From an uncultured Treponema sp. (lineage in GTDB: Bacteria > Spirochaetota > Spirochaetia > Treponematales > Treponemataceae), in assembly GCA_934667505.1 (NCBI GenBank), contig CAKULY010000013.1:1-56603 (forward strand): a DNA stretch of 56,603 nt. The letters run 5' to 3'. The notes under the pieces are model-generated. The model did no database searches, had not been told where the DNA came from, and was given only the letters and a program-made list of their open reading frames with translations. Shown one piece after another: positions 37,280 through 45,685 of this stretch. The position numbers and the translations under genes were made by a program. The stretch's first letter is position 1, and the number at the start of each line of letters is the position of its first letter.

Positions 37280-38161
37280 TCAGTCTAGCCCCAAAAAGCT
37301 GTTTATATAATCTTCTGCATTGAACGGCTTTATATTTTCGTATTTTTCTCCGTTGCACACAAATGCGACCGGGATTCCTAATTCTTTACCGATAGAAACA
37401 GCAACTCCACCTTTCGCAGTAGAATCGTACTTTGTAAGAACAAGCGCGTCGATTCCTACAGCTTCGTTAAAAACTTCCGCCTGGCGCAGAGCATTTTGTC
37501 CAGTAGTCGCATCTATTACAAGTATTCTCTTATAGCAATTTTGGCTAGCTTTTTCAGTACAAATTTTATGGATTTTCTGAAGCTCGCGGACTAAATTTTC
37601 TTTATTGTGCAAGCGTCCTGCAGTATCAGCTATTACAAGGCCTGCGCCTTTTGAAGAACACGCTTGAGCAGCATCAAAAACAACGGCAGCAGGATCGCTG
37701 CCGTGCTGGTGGCTTACAACTCTTAAACCAATTTTTTTTCCGTGCATTTCCAGCTGCTCAATTGCGGCGGCTCTAAAAGTATCCGCAGAAGCAAGAACAA
37801 TATTTTCAACGCCTTTATTCTTAAAATAATTTCCAAGCTTTGCAACACTGGTGGTTTTTCCAACGCCATTAACGCCTAAAACCATCCAGATATTTGTATT
37901 ATTGGAAGAAAGAACTGGCTCTAAATCTAGCGATTTCACATATTCCAAAAGAATCTTTTTTAATTCCAAGGTTATAGCCTGCTCGCCTGAAATATGATTT
38001 TTCTTGCAATTTTGTTCCAAAATATCTGAAATTTCGAACGCAGTTTTTGCGCCTATATCGCCTTCTATAAGGCTATCCGTAAGCTCTTCGTAAAATTCTT
38101 CTGATTCTTTTTTTCCTGAAAAAAGGCTTTTTATCTTTTCTGAAAAGGACATTTTTGCCAT
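37280..38161 (-). CDS. ftsY: Signal recognition particle receptor FtsY
   Basis: This 293-residue SRP GTPase targets ribosome-nascent chains to the inner membrane. It has the NG domain: a short N-terminal helical region, then the P-loop 'GVNGVGKTTSVAKLG', 'ASADTFRAAAIEQLEMHGKK', 'VIADTAGRLHNKENLVRELQKI' and 'TKYDSTAKGG'. It lacks the long acidic A domain of E. coli FtsY. The start at ATG 38161 has AAAGG 7 bp before it; GTG at 38167 is also in frame but less likely. It lies 4 bp before the YD-repeat-like gene. Confidence 0.96.
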   Translation of the reverse strand: MAKMSFSEKIKSLFSGKKESEEFYEELTDSLIEGDIGAKTAFEISDILEQNCKKNHISGEQAITLELKKILLEYVKSLDLEPVLSSNNTNIWMVLGVNGVGKTTSVAKLGNYFKNKGVENIVLASADTFRAAAIEQLEMHGKKIGLRVVSHQHGSDPAAVVFDAAQACSSKGAGLVIADTAGRLHNKENLVRELQKIHKICTEKASQNCYKRILVIDATTGQNALRQAEVFNEAVGIDALVLTKYDSTAKGGVAVSIGKELGIPVAFVCNGEKYENIKPFNAEDYINSFLGLD

Positions 38162-38227
38162 ATACACACCTTTAAAATAGTTTTTTATCCTTTATTTATT
38201 TTAGTCAAAAGAAGCCTCTTATGCAAT

Positions 38228-40024
38228 TTAGTTCAAGGGGATTTCTTCGACTTGCAGAGTTTCGTGTTTTTCCGAGTTTTGCTCTTCTTCTGACGGTGCA
38301 ACCTGTTCTTCAGTTTGATTACGCTCTTTTTCTTCCAATGCTTTTTTTTGGGAATCCTGAATTTGCAAAAGCTGTTTTTCCGGTATTTTTTTAGCATTTG
38401 CAGGAAGAACAGAATTAGCTGCAACAAGGTATCTTATAAGTTCGTACACAAAAAAAACTCCGCAGCCAATTGAAATTCCTGTTGTTATATAGTTTGCATT
38501 TTGCCATTTTAAAGCTTGTTCATAGCTTACACTGTTTGAATTTTTATAAGCAAGGGCATTGGAATAATAATTTCCATAGACATAAAACTCTGGAATCAAA
38601 GAGATTATAAGAGCGCTGTAAGCCCCGTACATCCACCTTCGCCTTACATCTATATATTTGCTTCGGTCAAACGGCTTTGTATTTACTTGAATAAAATCCT
38701 CAGACAGAAGTTTAGGCTCTACAAAAAACGCCGCAACTTCTCCATCTGTGCTAATAAATTGCCCTAAAACAGGCCTGTTATTCACGGTTATCTGAGCAAA
38801 TCTTTTTTCTGGCGATACTTCTCCAAAATTAACTCCATCAGCAACGATACTACCTGCAAAAGGCTTTTTTATAGCAAGATTAATTGTTTCCTGATTTTTT
38901 TTATTTAATCTGACTTGAACATTAAACTTTTGATTTCCCCTAAACATAAAAGAAGTTGAAACCGATTCATAACCTTCTGCAGAAAATCTAAGCGTATGTA
39001 TTCCGGCGTTTAATAAAAAATGCTCAGGAACACTTCTAAAAACAACATCGTCAATTCCTATAACAAGTTTTTCTGCTGCATCTTCTGGAAAAACTTCAAA
39101 CGAAAGCTGAATTGGAATACTGTCCACCACAGCAGGAGTAAGTTGCCCCGCAATAGAAACTGCAATGCTTCCGAGCTCGTCAATAAGGCCAACTTCTGTT
39201 GCATAAGCGATTTCTTTTGCGCCAGGAAACTGCAATAAAGTTACAGAAACAGAAATATAAGAACCGTAAACTGTAAGTTTTCCCGTTAAAAGGCAGTTTA
39301 TTTTTGCATCTACACAGCTTTTTTCAAAATTGTAACTTTTATACCCCTCTGCGCGAATTCCTTCTCCAGGATCAAAAAGCTTTGAAAAATCATTTCCATA
39401 AAGAACAACATTTTCGTAAGTTGTATCTTCTTGCGTTCCGGGAACAAAAGACTTAAAGAATTCTCCAAGCTGTCTTAACTCAGATTTTTCAGTTTCAACA
39501 TCTTTTGCCTTGTTTTTTTGCGCAGACTGTTCAATCTCATTTTCTTTTTTTTGAAAGTCAGAAATTTCCTTATTTACTTGCAAGAGGTTGTCATCTATTT
39601 TTTTTTGAATATCTGCAATTTTTTTTTCAGATTCGGAAAGTTTTGTTTTTAAGATTCCCTTTGAATAGCTGTTCAAAAAGACAGAATCCCTAGACTGCTC
39701 TTCTTTTGAAAGCTGCAAGAACAAAGACAGTCGCTCTTTGCGCAAATCATAAAGTTTTCTGTCTAAAAGCTCTTGATTTTTTGGAGTTCTTTCAAGATTT
39801 TCCGCCATTTGCTCCAAAATAAGAGACGGAATAATCTTTGCAGCCGCTATTGCAGAACTTTCCTTTACATTTTCCTTTGCAAAAGAAAAACGTTCTGCCG
39901 CAATAGTCCATTTTGCATTTTCAGCAGAGTGCAAAGCAGGAATGCAAGTTAAAAAAAATGCAAAAAACGCAACGAGAAATAAAAAATGTTTTTTTTGAAA
40001 AAAACTATACTTGTTCGTCCGCAT
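38228..40024 (-). CDS. Exported coiled-coil protein with PEGA-like region, unknown function
   Basis: This 598-residue protein has a signal peptide (about 12-30, 'FLFLVAFFAFFLTCIPA') and a charged coiled coil (about 75-185). A beta-rich region (about 315-400, 'GIHTLRFSAEGYESVSTSF') resembles PEGA domains. Two hydrophobic helices near residues 470-490 and 515-540 ('ITTGISIGCGVFFVYELIRY') and an acidic Glu-rich tail follow. It is probably anchored in the membrane with a periplasmic domain. It starts within the prfB 3' end (20-bp overlap). I know no function for it. Confidence 0.75.
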   Translation of the reverse strand: MRTNKYSFFQKKHFLFLVAFFAFFLTCIPALHSAENAKWTIAAERFSFAKENVKESSAIAAAKIIPSLILEQMAENLERTPKNQELLDRKLYDLRKERLSLFLQLSKEEQSRDSVFLNSYSKGILKTKLSESEKKIADIQKKIDDNLLQVNKEISDFQKKENEIEQSAQKNKAKDVETEKSELRQLGEFFKSFVPGTQEDTTYENVVLYGNDFSKLFDPGEGIRAEGYKSYNFEKSCVDAKINCLLTGKLTVYGSYISVSVTLLQFPGAKEIAYATEVGLIDELGSIAVSIAGQLTPAVVDSIPIQLSFEVFPEDAAEKLVIGIDDVVFRSVPEHFLLNAGIHTLRFSAEGYESVSTSFMFRGNQKFNVQVRLNKKNQETINLAIKKPFAGSIVADGVNFGEVSPEKRFAQITVNNRPVLGQFISTDGEVAAFFVEPKLLSEDFIQVNTKPFDRSKYIDVRRRWMYGAYSALIISLIPEFYVYGNYYSNALAYKNSNSVSYEQALKWQNANYITTGISIGCGVFFVYELIRYLVAANSVLPANAKKIPEKQLLQIQDSQKKALEEKERNQTEEQVAPSEEEQNSEKHETLQVEEIPLN

Positions 40025-41139
40025 CGCTAGAATCCATAGGAAGTCCTTTCCACTTTGCTACAAGGTACGCATCCATGAACTGATCAATATCGCCGTCCAT
40101 AACAGCTTGAATATTTCCTGATTCGCACTTAGTTCTATGGTCTTTTACCATTGTGTAAGGCTGAAATACATAAGAACGGATTTGATTTCCCCAGGAAATA
40201 TCTTTTTTTTCTGCAGCGAATTTTGAATTTTCTTTTTCTTTCTGCTCTTTGTAGTATTCGTAAAGTTTTGCCTTAAGCATGCTCATACAAGCCTGACGAT
40301 TAAAAATCTGGCTTCGTTCACTTTGACAGGCAACAACAATTCCTGTAGGAATATGAGTAAAACGAACTGCAGAATCGGTTTTATTTACGTGCTGTCCGCC
40401 TTTTCCGCCGGCGCGGTAAGTGTCGATTCTTAAATCTTCTGGCCGAATTTCAACTTCAATAGAATCATCAAGGACTGGAAAAACGTAAACGCTTGCAAAA
40501 GAAGTGTGCCTTCTAGCGTTCGAGTCAAATGGACTGATTCTGACCAGTCTATGAATACCAGCCTCTCCTTTTAAATGCCCATAAACATAGTCGCCGTCAA
40601 TTTGAAGCGTAACAGATTTTATTCCGCCTTCCGCCTCAAGAACATCTATGACTTCTATTTTATATTCGTGACGCTCTGCCCATCTAGTATACATTCGCAG
40701 GAGCATATTCGCCCAATCTTCAGCTTCTGTTCCGCCAGCGCCTGCATGGATTGAAAGAAATGCGCTAGAATCATCGACTTCATCGCTAAGAAGATTCAAG
40801 ATATTCAGCTCGTCATACTTTTTTTTGCAAGCAGCATACATGGAACGAGTTTCTTCTTCATCCGACTGTTCGCCGCTTTCTTCTGCCAGTTCGTACATAG
40901 CATTTAAATCATCAAATTCTTTTAGCAAATCCTTCCAAGGCTCAATTCTAGATTTTAATTTTCTAACAGCAGACATAACTTTTTCTGCTTTTTCGTGGTC
41001 ATCCCAAAAACCTGGGGTTTCGCTTAAAGACATTTTTTCGTCTATTTTCTTCTGAATTCCTTCAGGGTCAAAGACGCCCCCATACGTTCATAATATCTTC
41101 TTTCAGTTGCGAAATTGGCATTTTTAAATCTTCTAACAT
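40005..41139 (-). CDS. prfB: Peptide chain release factor 2 with programmed +1 frameshift
   Basis: Translation starts at ATG 41139 (AGGA upstream) and runs 23 codons to CTT TGA at 41073-41068. Slippage by +1 at CTT continues the frame with GAC, giving 377 residues. The internal Shine-Dalgarno-like GGGGG (41077-41081) sits just before the slip site, as in other bacteria, where RF2 regulates its own level at its in-frame UGA. The protein has the stop-codon tripeptide SPF ('LVRISPFDSNARR') and the catalytic GGQ ('AGGKGGQHVNKTDS'). It lies just downstream of rfbB and of the remains of a fold-back repeat. The frame opening at MSLSET (41033) is only the second part. Confidence 0.95.
41068..41081 (-). 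promoter_or_regulatory. prfB programmed frameshift site
   Basis: On the coding strand, GGGGG is followed after 3 nt by CTT TGA C. This is the known RF2 autoregulatory site: the run of G mimics a Shine-Dalgarno, and slow termination at UGA allows +1 slippage on CTT. It explains why the first 23 codons are in a different frame. Confidence 0.92.
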
Positions 41140-41147
41140 AATTTCCT

Positions 41148-41242
41148 ACCTTAATTGTTCTTATCTCACAAAGTCTTCACAAATTGTAAATTCGCTTGCG
41201 CTTTTATTCATTTTTCTAAAACTCAACTTTTATCTTAGACTA
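41148..41242 (-). mobile_element. Fold-back MITE family 1, half copy F
   Basis: This holds only the right half of the element: 'TTCTTATCTCACAAAGTC' and 'CACAAATTGTAAATTC' match copies A, B and C, ending in a degenerate TAGTCTAAG terminus. That terminal TAG is the stop codon of rfbB (41242-41240). Its other end lies just upstream of the prfB ribosome site, so it fills the rfbB-prfB gap. No coding capacity. Confidence 0.65.
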
Positions 41243-42355
41243 TCTTTTTGAATAATTTTTGTTAATCCAGTTTTTGTATTCACCGCTCAATATGTGATCA
41301 ACCCATTCAGGATGCTGCAAGTACCACTTTATAGTGAGCAAAAGCCCCTGTTCAAAAGTCATTTTTCGCTCCCAGCCGAGTTCTTTTTTTATTTTAGAGC
41401 AGTCAATTGCGTAACGGGCGTCGTGACCAGGCCGGTCTTTTACGTGGATAACAGTCTTTTCAACTTCTTCTGGATTTTTGCCAAGTTCTTTTGATGTTAA
41501 TTCTATCACCTTGTGAAGAAGCTTTATGTTCTGCCATTCGTTTTCCCCACCAATATTATATTTTTCGCCCGCAATTCCGCTGTTTACAATTTGCCAGACA
41601 GCCCGGTTGTGATCTTCAACATAAATCCAGTCGCGAATATTTTTTCCTTCCCCATAAACAGGAAGATTTTTTCCGTCGCGGATATTTGAAATCATCAGCG
41701 GAAGAAGTTTTTCTGGAAATTGATAAGGACCATAGTTATTTGTACAGTTTGAAAGCGTTATAGGAAGTCCATAAGTGTAAAAATACGCCATGACAAGGTG
41801 ATCTGAAGATGCCTTTGACGCAGAATATGGACTTCTAGGATCATAATTCGTGGTTTCTGTAAAAAATCCTGTGGCTCCTAAGCTTCCATAAACTTCATCT
41901 GTAGAAATATGGTGAAACAAAACATCATCACGCCTATTATCAAGGCTTACCTTCCAATAATTCCGTGCAACGTCTAAAAGCGTAAACGTCCCCATTACAT
42001 TCGTTTTTACAAACGCTTCTGGTCCTAAAATAGAACGGTCCACATGGCTTTCAGCCGCAAAGTGAACAACGGTATCTATATCGTACTGAGCAAAAATGCG
42101 TTCTATTTCCTTTCGGTCGCAAATATCTGCTTTTTCAAAAAAATAACGCTTTCCGCCAAACTGTTTTTCAACCATTGAAAGATTTTCAAGATTTCCTGCA
42201 TAGGTCAAACAATCTACATTTATTATATTTCCATCAAAATCAGAATCCATAAATTCTTTTTGACCAGTTGCGCTTGTCCCGAAAAGATAATTTATAAAGT
42301 TAGAGCCTATAAATCCTGCTCCACCAGTAACAAGAATGTTTTTAAGTTTTCTCAT
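41240..42355 (-). CDS. rfbB: dTDP-glucose 4,6-dehydratase
   Basis: This 371-residue extended SDR enzyme converts dTDP-glucose to dTDP-4-keto-6-deoxyglucose. It has the NAD fold 'NILVTGGAGFIGSNFINYL', 'VHFAAESHVDRSI', the catalytic Thr/Asp/Glu region 'HISTDEVYGSLG' and Tyr-xxx-Lys in 'SPYSASKASSDHLV'. The start at ATG 42355 has GGAG upstream; the frame opens earlier at 42379. It begins 1 bp after rfbC. The stop TAG falls at the end of repeat F, so the C-terminus may have been affected by insertion. Confidence 0.96.
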   Translation of the reverse strand: MRKLKNILVTGGAGFIGSNFINYLFGTSATGQKEFMDSDFDGNIINVDCLTYAGNLENLSMVEKQFGGKRYFFEKADICDRKEIERIFAQYDIDTVVHFAAESHVDRSILGPEAFVKTNVMGTFTLLDVARNYWKVSLDNRRDDVLFHHISTDEVYGSLGATGFFTETTNYDPRSPYSASKASSDHLVMAYFYTYGLPITLSNCTNNYGPYQFPEKLLPLMISNIRDGKNLPVYGEGKNIRDWIYVEDHNRAVWQIVNSGIAGEKYNIGGENEWQNIKLLHKVIELTSKELGKNPEEVEKTVIHVKDRPGHDARYAIDCSKIKKELGWERKMTFEQGLLLTIKWYLQHPEWVDHILSGEYKNWINKNYSKR

Positions 42356-42356
42356 T

Positions 42357-42959
42357 TTATTCTCCAATCCAATTAGCATTTATGTCAAAGTATTTTTTTT
42401 CAGCAGAAAAAAGCGGATGCTTTTGGTCTTTTTCGCTAGTCAATGGAGTTATGTCAGGGGCGACGCTCTTCCAATCTATACCGATTGAAGAATCGTTCCA
42501 CATAAGTCCGCCTTCATCTTCTGGATGATAAAAATCGGTACACTTATAAGCAAAGACTGCAAAATCGCTTAAAACATAAAATCCATGAGCAAATCCTTCG
42601 GGAATATAAAACTGATTTTGCTGCTCGCTGTCTAAAATCACACCGTAATACTTTCCAAAAGTCTTAGAGCCGTTGCGCAAATCTACAGCGACATCGTAAA
42701 CACGGCCGCTCACCGCACGGACAAGTTTTCCCTGAGGATGCCTTGTCTGAAAATGAAGCCCCCTCAAAACGTGACCAGTAGATGCAGACTGATTATCCTG
42801 CACAAATTTCATTTTAAGTCCAGCTTCAAAAAAATCTTTTTCACTGTAGACTTCAAAGAAGTAACCTCGGGAATCATTAAAAATCTTTGGCTGAACTTCG
42901 TAAAGTCCTAAAAATTCATCGCCATTTTTTGAATAACATTTATTAAAGGCAAAAGGCAT
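42357..42959 (-). CDS. rfbC: dTDP-4-dehydrorhamnose 3,5-epimerase
   Basis: This 200-residue cupin enzyme converts dTDP-4-keto-6-deoxyglucose to dTDP-4-keto-rhamnose. It has 'PKIFNDSRGYFFEVYSEKDF', 'FVQDNQSASTGHVLRGLHFQ' with the active-site His, and 'YIPEGFAHGFYVLSD'. Starting at ATG 42959, with GGAGA 4 bp before it, the protein has the usual family length. It lies between rfbA and rfbB in the rhamnose operon. Confidence 0.95.
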   Translation of the reverse strand: MPFAFNKCYSKNGDEFLGLYEVQPKIFNDSRGYFFEVYSEKDFFEAGLKMKFVQDNQSASTGHVLRGLHFQTRHPQGKLVRAVSGRVYDVAVDLRNGSKTFGKYYGVILDSEQQNQFYIPEGFAHGFYVLSDFAVFAYKCTDFYHPEDEGGLMWNDSSIGIDWKSVAPDITPLTSEKDQKHPLFSAEKKYFDINANWIGE

Positions 42960-42982
42960 ACATTCTCCCATAAAAAGTCAAT

Positions 42983-43855
42983 TTATCGCTCTGAAACATA
43001 TTCAAGATAACGACCATATTCTGTCTTATAACCTAAAGCAAGACTTAGCAACTGTTTTTTGTCAATCCAACCGTTTGAAAAAGAAATCTCTTCTATGCAA
43101 GAAACATATAATCCCTGTCTTTTTTGAATTGTGGCTATAAAATTGCTAGCTTCTAGCAAGCCATCATAAGTTCCAGTGTCAAGCCACGCCATTCCGCGTC
43201 CTAAAAGCTCAACGCTCAGCTGCTTTTTCTGAAGATAGGCATTATTGACAGCTGTGATTTCAATTTCGCCTCGCGCGCTGGGCTTTACATCCTGAGCAAT
43301 CCGGACAACATCGTTATCGTAAAAGTAGAGACCAGGAACAGCATAATTAGACTTAGGTTCAGCAGGCTTTTCTTCAATTCCTAACACTGTTCCGCCTTCA
43401 TCGAATTCTACCACACCGTAAGCCGTAGGATCTTTTACATAATATCCAAAAATCACAGCACCGCCGTTAGAAGATATTTTTGAACGAGCATTTTTCAAAG
43501 TTGAAGTAAAACTTTGCCCGTAAAAAATATTATCCCCCAGCACAAGAGCCACAGAATCTGAACCGATAAAGTCTTTTCCAACAATAAACGCGTCCGCAAG
43601 ACCTCTAGGTTTTTCTTGAACGGCATACTCAAAACGCATTCCAAGCCATTTTCCATCGCCAAAAAGCTCTTTAAAAGAAGAAATATCTCTTGGCGTAGAA
43701 ATTATAAGAACCTCTCTTATACCGCTAAGCATAAGCACGCTTAAAGGATAATAAATCATAGGCTTGTCGTAGAGCGGAAGGATTTGTTTAGAAACCGCTT
43801 TTGTTATAGGATAAAGACGTGTTCCAGAACCGCCAGCTAAAATAATTCCTTTCAT
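42983..43855 (-). CDS. rfbA: Glucose-1-phosphate thymidylyltransferase
   Basis: This 290-residue enzyme makes dTDP-glucose from glucose-1-phosphate and dTTP, the first step to dTDP-rhamnose. The nucleotide-binding N-terminus is '[18 protein letters not shown]', with '[15 protein letters not shown]' and '[13 protein letters not shown]' following. The start is ATG 43855, preceded by GGAGT, instead of the longer frame from 43897. The 373-bp upstream gap to rfbD holds a family-3 hairpin and a fold-back element. RfbA, C and B form one unit; rfbD is separate. Confidence 0.96.
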   Translation of the reverse strand: MKGIILAGGSGTRLYPITKAVSKQILPLYDKPMIYYPLSVLMLSGIREVLIISTPRDISSFKELFGDGKWLGMRFEYAVQEKPRGLADAFIVGKDFIGSDSVALVLGDNIFYGQSFTSTLKNARSKISSNGGAVIFGYYVKDPTAYGVVEFDEGGTVLGIEEKPAEPKSNYAVPGLYFYDNDVVRIAQDVKPSARGEIEITAVNNAYLQKKQLSVELLGRGMAWLDTGTYDGLLEASNFIATIQKRQGLYVSCIEEISFSNGWIDKKQLLSLALGYKTEYGRYLEYVSER

Positions 43856-43882
43856 ATAAATAAACTCCAAAAAGAAAATTGC

Positions 43883-43950
43883 AAAACGTCTGGTCAAGGT
43901 ACGCTTACGTTCAAGACCTTGCCAAGGACGTTTTTAAGGCTCGCATAAAA
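43883..43950 (+). repeat. Hairpin repeat family 3, copy upstream of rfbA
   Basis: AAAACGTC...CAAGGT pairs with ACCTTG...GACGTTTT around a short loop. On the minus strand it lies about 28 bp upstream of the rfbA start, 15 bp before its Shine-Dalgarno. The copy shares sequence with the rfbD and 56.1-kb copies. Confidence 0.65.
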
Positions 43951-44013
43951 CTTAAATCAATTTCAATTTTACATTAAAAATGCAAAGGTATCAAATAGGA
44001 AAACAAAAATAAG

Positions 44014-44219
44014 CAGGTCAAAAGTCGAGTTTTTTATAAATTGTGAAAAAAAACGCTCTCAACGAATTTACAATTTGTTACCGATGGTTGTGCTCGCACT
44101 TCGTTTGGGTTGATTTGGGTTGCTATGCAACCTTAACTGGTCTTATCGCACAAAATCTTCACAAATTGTAAATTCGTTTACGCTTTTACTTTCTTTCTAA
44201 AAACTCGAAGTTCGGGCTA
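44014..44219 (+). mobile_element. Fold-back MITE family 1, full copy A
   Basis: This 206-bp copy has about 60-bp imperfect terminal inverted repeats: 'CGAATTTACAATTTGT' in the left arm pairs with 'ACAAATTGTAAATTCG' in the right. The right end is AAAACTCGAAGTTCGGGCTA; the left end is degenerate. The middle has a perfect hairpin GGTTGC-TAT-GCAACC. It lies in the 373-bp gap between rfbD and rfbA, and no ORF of note is inside. Confidence 0.75.
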
Positions 44220-44228
44220 CATAACAAA

Positions 44229-45122
44229 CTAATTTAACCGATTAAAATCAAAAAGAGGACTTTTAAAAAATTGAAAAAGACTGTCTTTCCAGTCTGGAAG
44301 TTTTATGCCTAATGCCGACTGGATTTTTGTCTTATCCAAAACAGAATAAGACGGTCTTTTTGCAGGAGTTGGATAATCTTTTGTAGAGCATGGATTAACC
44401 AGGCAGTCTTTGTTTTTAAGTATTCCAATGCTTTCTGCCTGTTTTTTTATTTCTAAAGCAAATTCATACCAAGAAGTTTCGCCCAAATCCGTGCAGTTAT
44501 AAATTCCGTAAGGAACTTTTTTGCAGTCATCTTTTTTTACGATTTCCAAAATTACATTCGCCAAATCAATTGCAGACGTGGGAGTCCCAAACTGGTCGTT
44601 TACAACTTTTATGCTAGGATTATTATTCATGGCTTTTATAATCGTGTATACAAAATTTTTTCCGTTCCAGCCGTAAAGCCAAGCCGTGCGAAGAATGTAG
44701 TATTCGTCAACAGTTTCGGCAATATTTTTTTCACCCATAGCCTTAGTTTTACCATAAACACCGCAAGGACAAACGCTTTTATCTTCTCTTATCGGCTTAT
44801 TTGCAGAACCGTCAAAAACATAATCTGTAGAAATGTGAATAAGCTTTGCTTTAATATTTTTTGCGACTTCAGCTAGAATTTGAGGGGCTTTCGCATTTAA
44901 TTCTTGCGCAGAAAGAACATCTTTTTCAGCATTATCAACTGCAGTGTAAGCTGCGCAATTTATAATCCAATCAATCTGCTTGCCTTGCGCATAATTAGAA
45001 ACCGCGCTTAAATTCGTTATATCAATTTCTCTTCCTGTGCCGCAGTAATTGATTTTTTTTGAATCAAGAAGTCTTGCAACTTCAGTTCCTAACATACCCT
45101 TACAGCCAATTAACCAAATCAT
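44229..45122 (-). CDS. rfbD: dTDP-4-dehydrorhamnose reductase
   Basis: This 297-residue SDR enzyme makes dTDP-rhamnose, the last step. It has the Rossmann motif 'MIWLIGCKGMLGTEVARLL', 'NCAAYTAVDNAEKD' and the catalytic Tyr/Lys in 'CGVYGKTKAMGE'. The start is ATG 45122, with a G-rich GGGGGG sequence upstream. It is separated from rfbA by repeats and so may be transcribed on its own. The product would serve envelope polysaccharide or glycolipid synthesis. Confidence 0.94.
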   Translation of the reverse strand: MIWLIGCKGMLGTEVARLLDSKKINYCGTGREIDITNLSAVSNYAQGKQIDWIINCAAYTAVDNAEKDVLSAQELNAKAPQILAEVAKNIKAKLIHISTDYVFDGSANKPIREDKSVCPCGVYGKTKAMGEKNIAETVDEYYILRTAWLYGWNGKNFVYTIIKAMNNNPSIKVVNDQFGTPTSAIDLANVILEIVKKDDCKKVPYGIYNCTDLGETSWYEFALEIKKQAESIGILKNKDCLVNPCSTKDYPTPAKRPSYSVLDKTKIQSALGIKLPDWKDSLFQFFKSPLFDFNRLN

Positions 45123-45131
45123 AAGCCCCCC

Positions 45132-45195
45132 AACTGAGGCAAGGCACGCTTACGCACAAGACCTTGACCAGTCATTTTTAAGGTTTGTACAAACT
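45132..45195 (+). repeat. Hairpin repeat family 3, copy upstream of rfbD
   Basis: ACTG...CAAGG pairs with CCTTG...CAGT around a loop shared with the other copies. On the minus strand it abuts the G-rich Shine-Dalgarno of rfbD, so it could mask or expose that site. Confidence 0.6.
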
Positions 45196-45200
45196 AAAAA

Positions 45201-45233
45201 AAAAGGTCTCCCGACAAAATCGGAAGACCTTTT
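45201..45233 (-). terminator. Rho-independent terminator of the tRNA pair
   Basis: AAAAGGTCTCCCGA (45201-45214) pairs with TCGGAAGACCTTTT (45220-45233), a 14-bp stem with one mismatch and a 5-nt loop. On the minus strand it is followed by a run of T. It lies just beyond tRNA-Lys. Confidence 0.9.
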
Positions 45234-45235
45234 AA

Positions 45236-45308
45236 TGAGCTACACTGGATTCGAACCAGTGACCCACGCCTTAAAAGGGCGTTGCTCTACCTGCTGAGCT
45301 AGTAGCCC
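45236..45308 (-). tRNA. tRNA-Lys (anticodon TTT)
   Basis: This 73-nt gene folds as a complete cloverleaf: acceptor GGGCTAC/GTAGCTC (one G-T pair), D stem GCTC/GAGC, anticodon stem ACGCC/GGCGT with loop CTTTTAA, and T arm ACTGG-TTCGAAT-CCAGT. The discriminator is A and no CCA is encoded. It lies 5 nt after tRNA-Val, so the two are transcribed together and end at the terminator at 45201. Confidence 0.95.
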
Positions 45309-45313
45309 ATCGA

Positions 45314-45387
45314 TGGACGGTGAGAGGATCGAACTCCCGACATTCTGGGTGTAAACCAGACGCTCGTACCAGCTGAGCTAACCGTCC
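45314..45387 (-). tRNA. tRNA-Val (anticodon TAC)
   Basis: This 74-nt gene folds as a complete cloverleaf: acceptor GGACGGT/ACCGTCC, D stem GCTC/GAGC, anticodon stem TCTGG/CCAGA with loop TTTACAC, and T arm GGGAG-TTCGATC-CTCTC (one G-T pair). No CCA is encoded. It is the first gene of the tRNA pair. Confidence 0.95.
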
Positions 45388-45508
45388 GTAACGAAACATC
45401 TCGTTGCGATGAGATGAATATATCAAAAAACACATAAATGTGTCAACAGGTAAAATCATTTTTTTTCGATTTTTTTTATTTTTTTTCAAAATCAAGTTTT
45501 TCTATAAT

Positions 45509-45595
45509 TAGCCCAAAGTTCAAGTTTTCTATGCAGCTTGAAAAAAATGCTTTCAGCGAATTTATTTATTTTTCTACAACTCGAAGTCTGGGCTA
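45509..45595 (+). mobile_element. Fold-back MITE family 1, short copy D
   Basis: Only 87 bp, with both termini intact: TAGCCCAAAGTTCAAGTTTT at the left and ACTCGAAGTCTGGGCTA at the right. The middle of the larger copies is missing, so it is an internal-deletion derivative. It lies between the tRNA genes and the AI-2E-type permease gene; the rest of the 298-bp gap is AT-rich. Confidence 0.7.
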
Positions 45596-45685
45596 TTTAT
45601 ATTATTACTGTTTTATACTAAACTAAAGACAACTTTTTTGAAAAATATAAAAGCGGAAATTAAACTAAAAAGCACGGAAAAATCA

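Noticed and set aside
43883..43950. Family-3 hairpin as an ordinary terminator
   Set aside because: A hairpin with a T-run is present on the plus strand, but no plus-strand gene ends there, and three copies lie upstream of minus-strand genes. It fits a repeat better.
45049..45495. ORFs covering the two tRNA genes on both strands
   Set aside because: They are explained entirely by the tRNA genes, their terminator and flanking AT-rich sequence.
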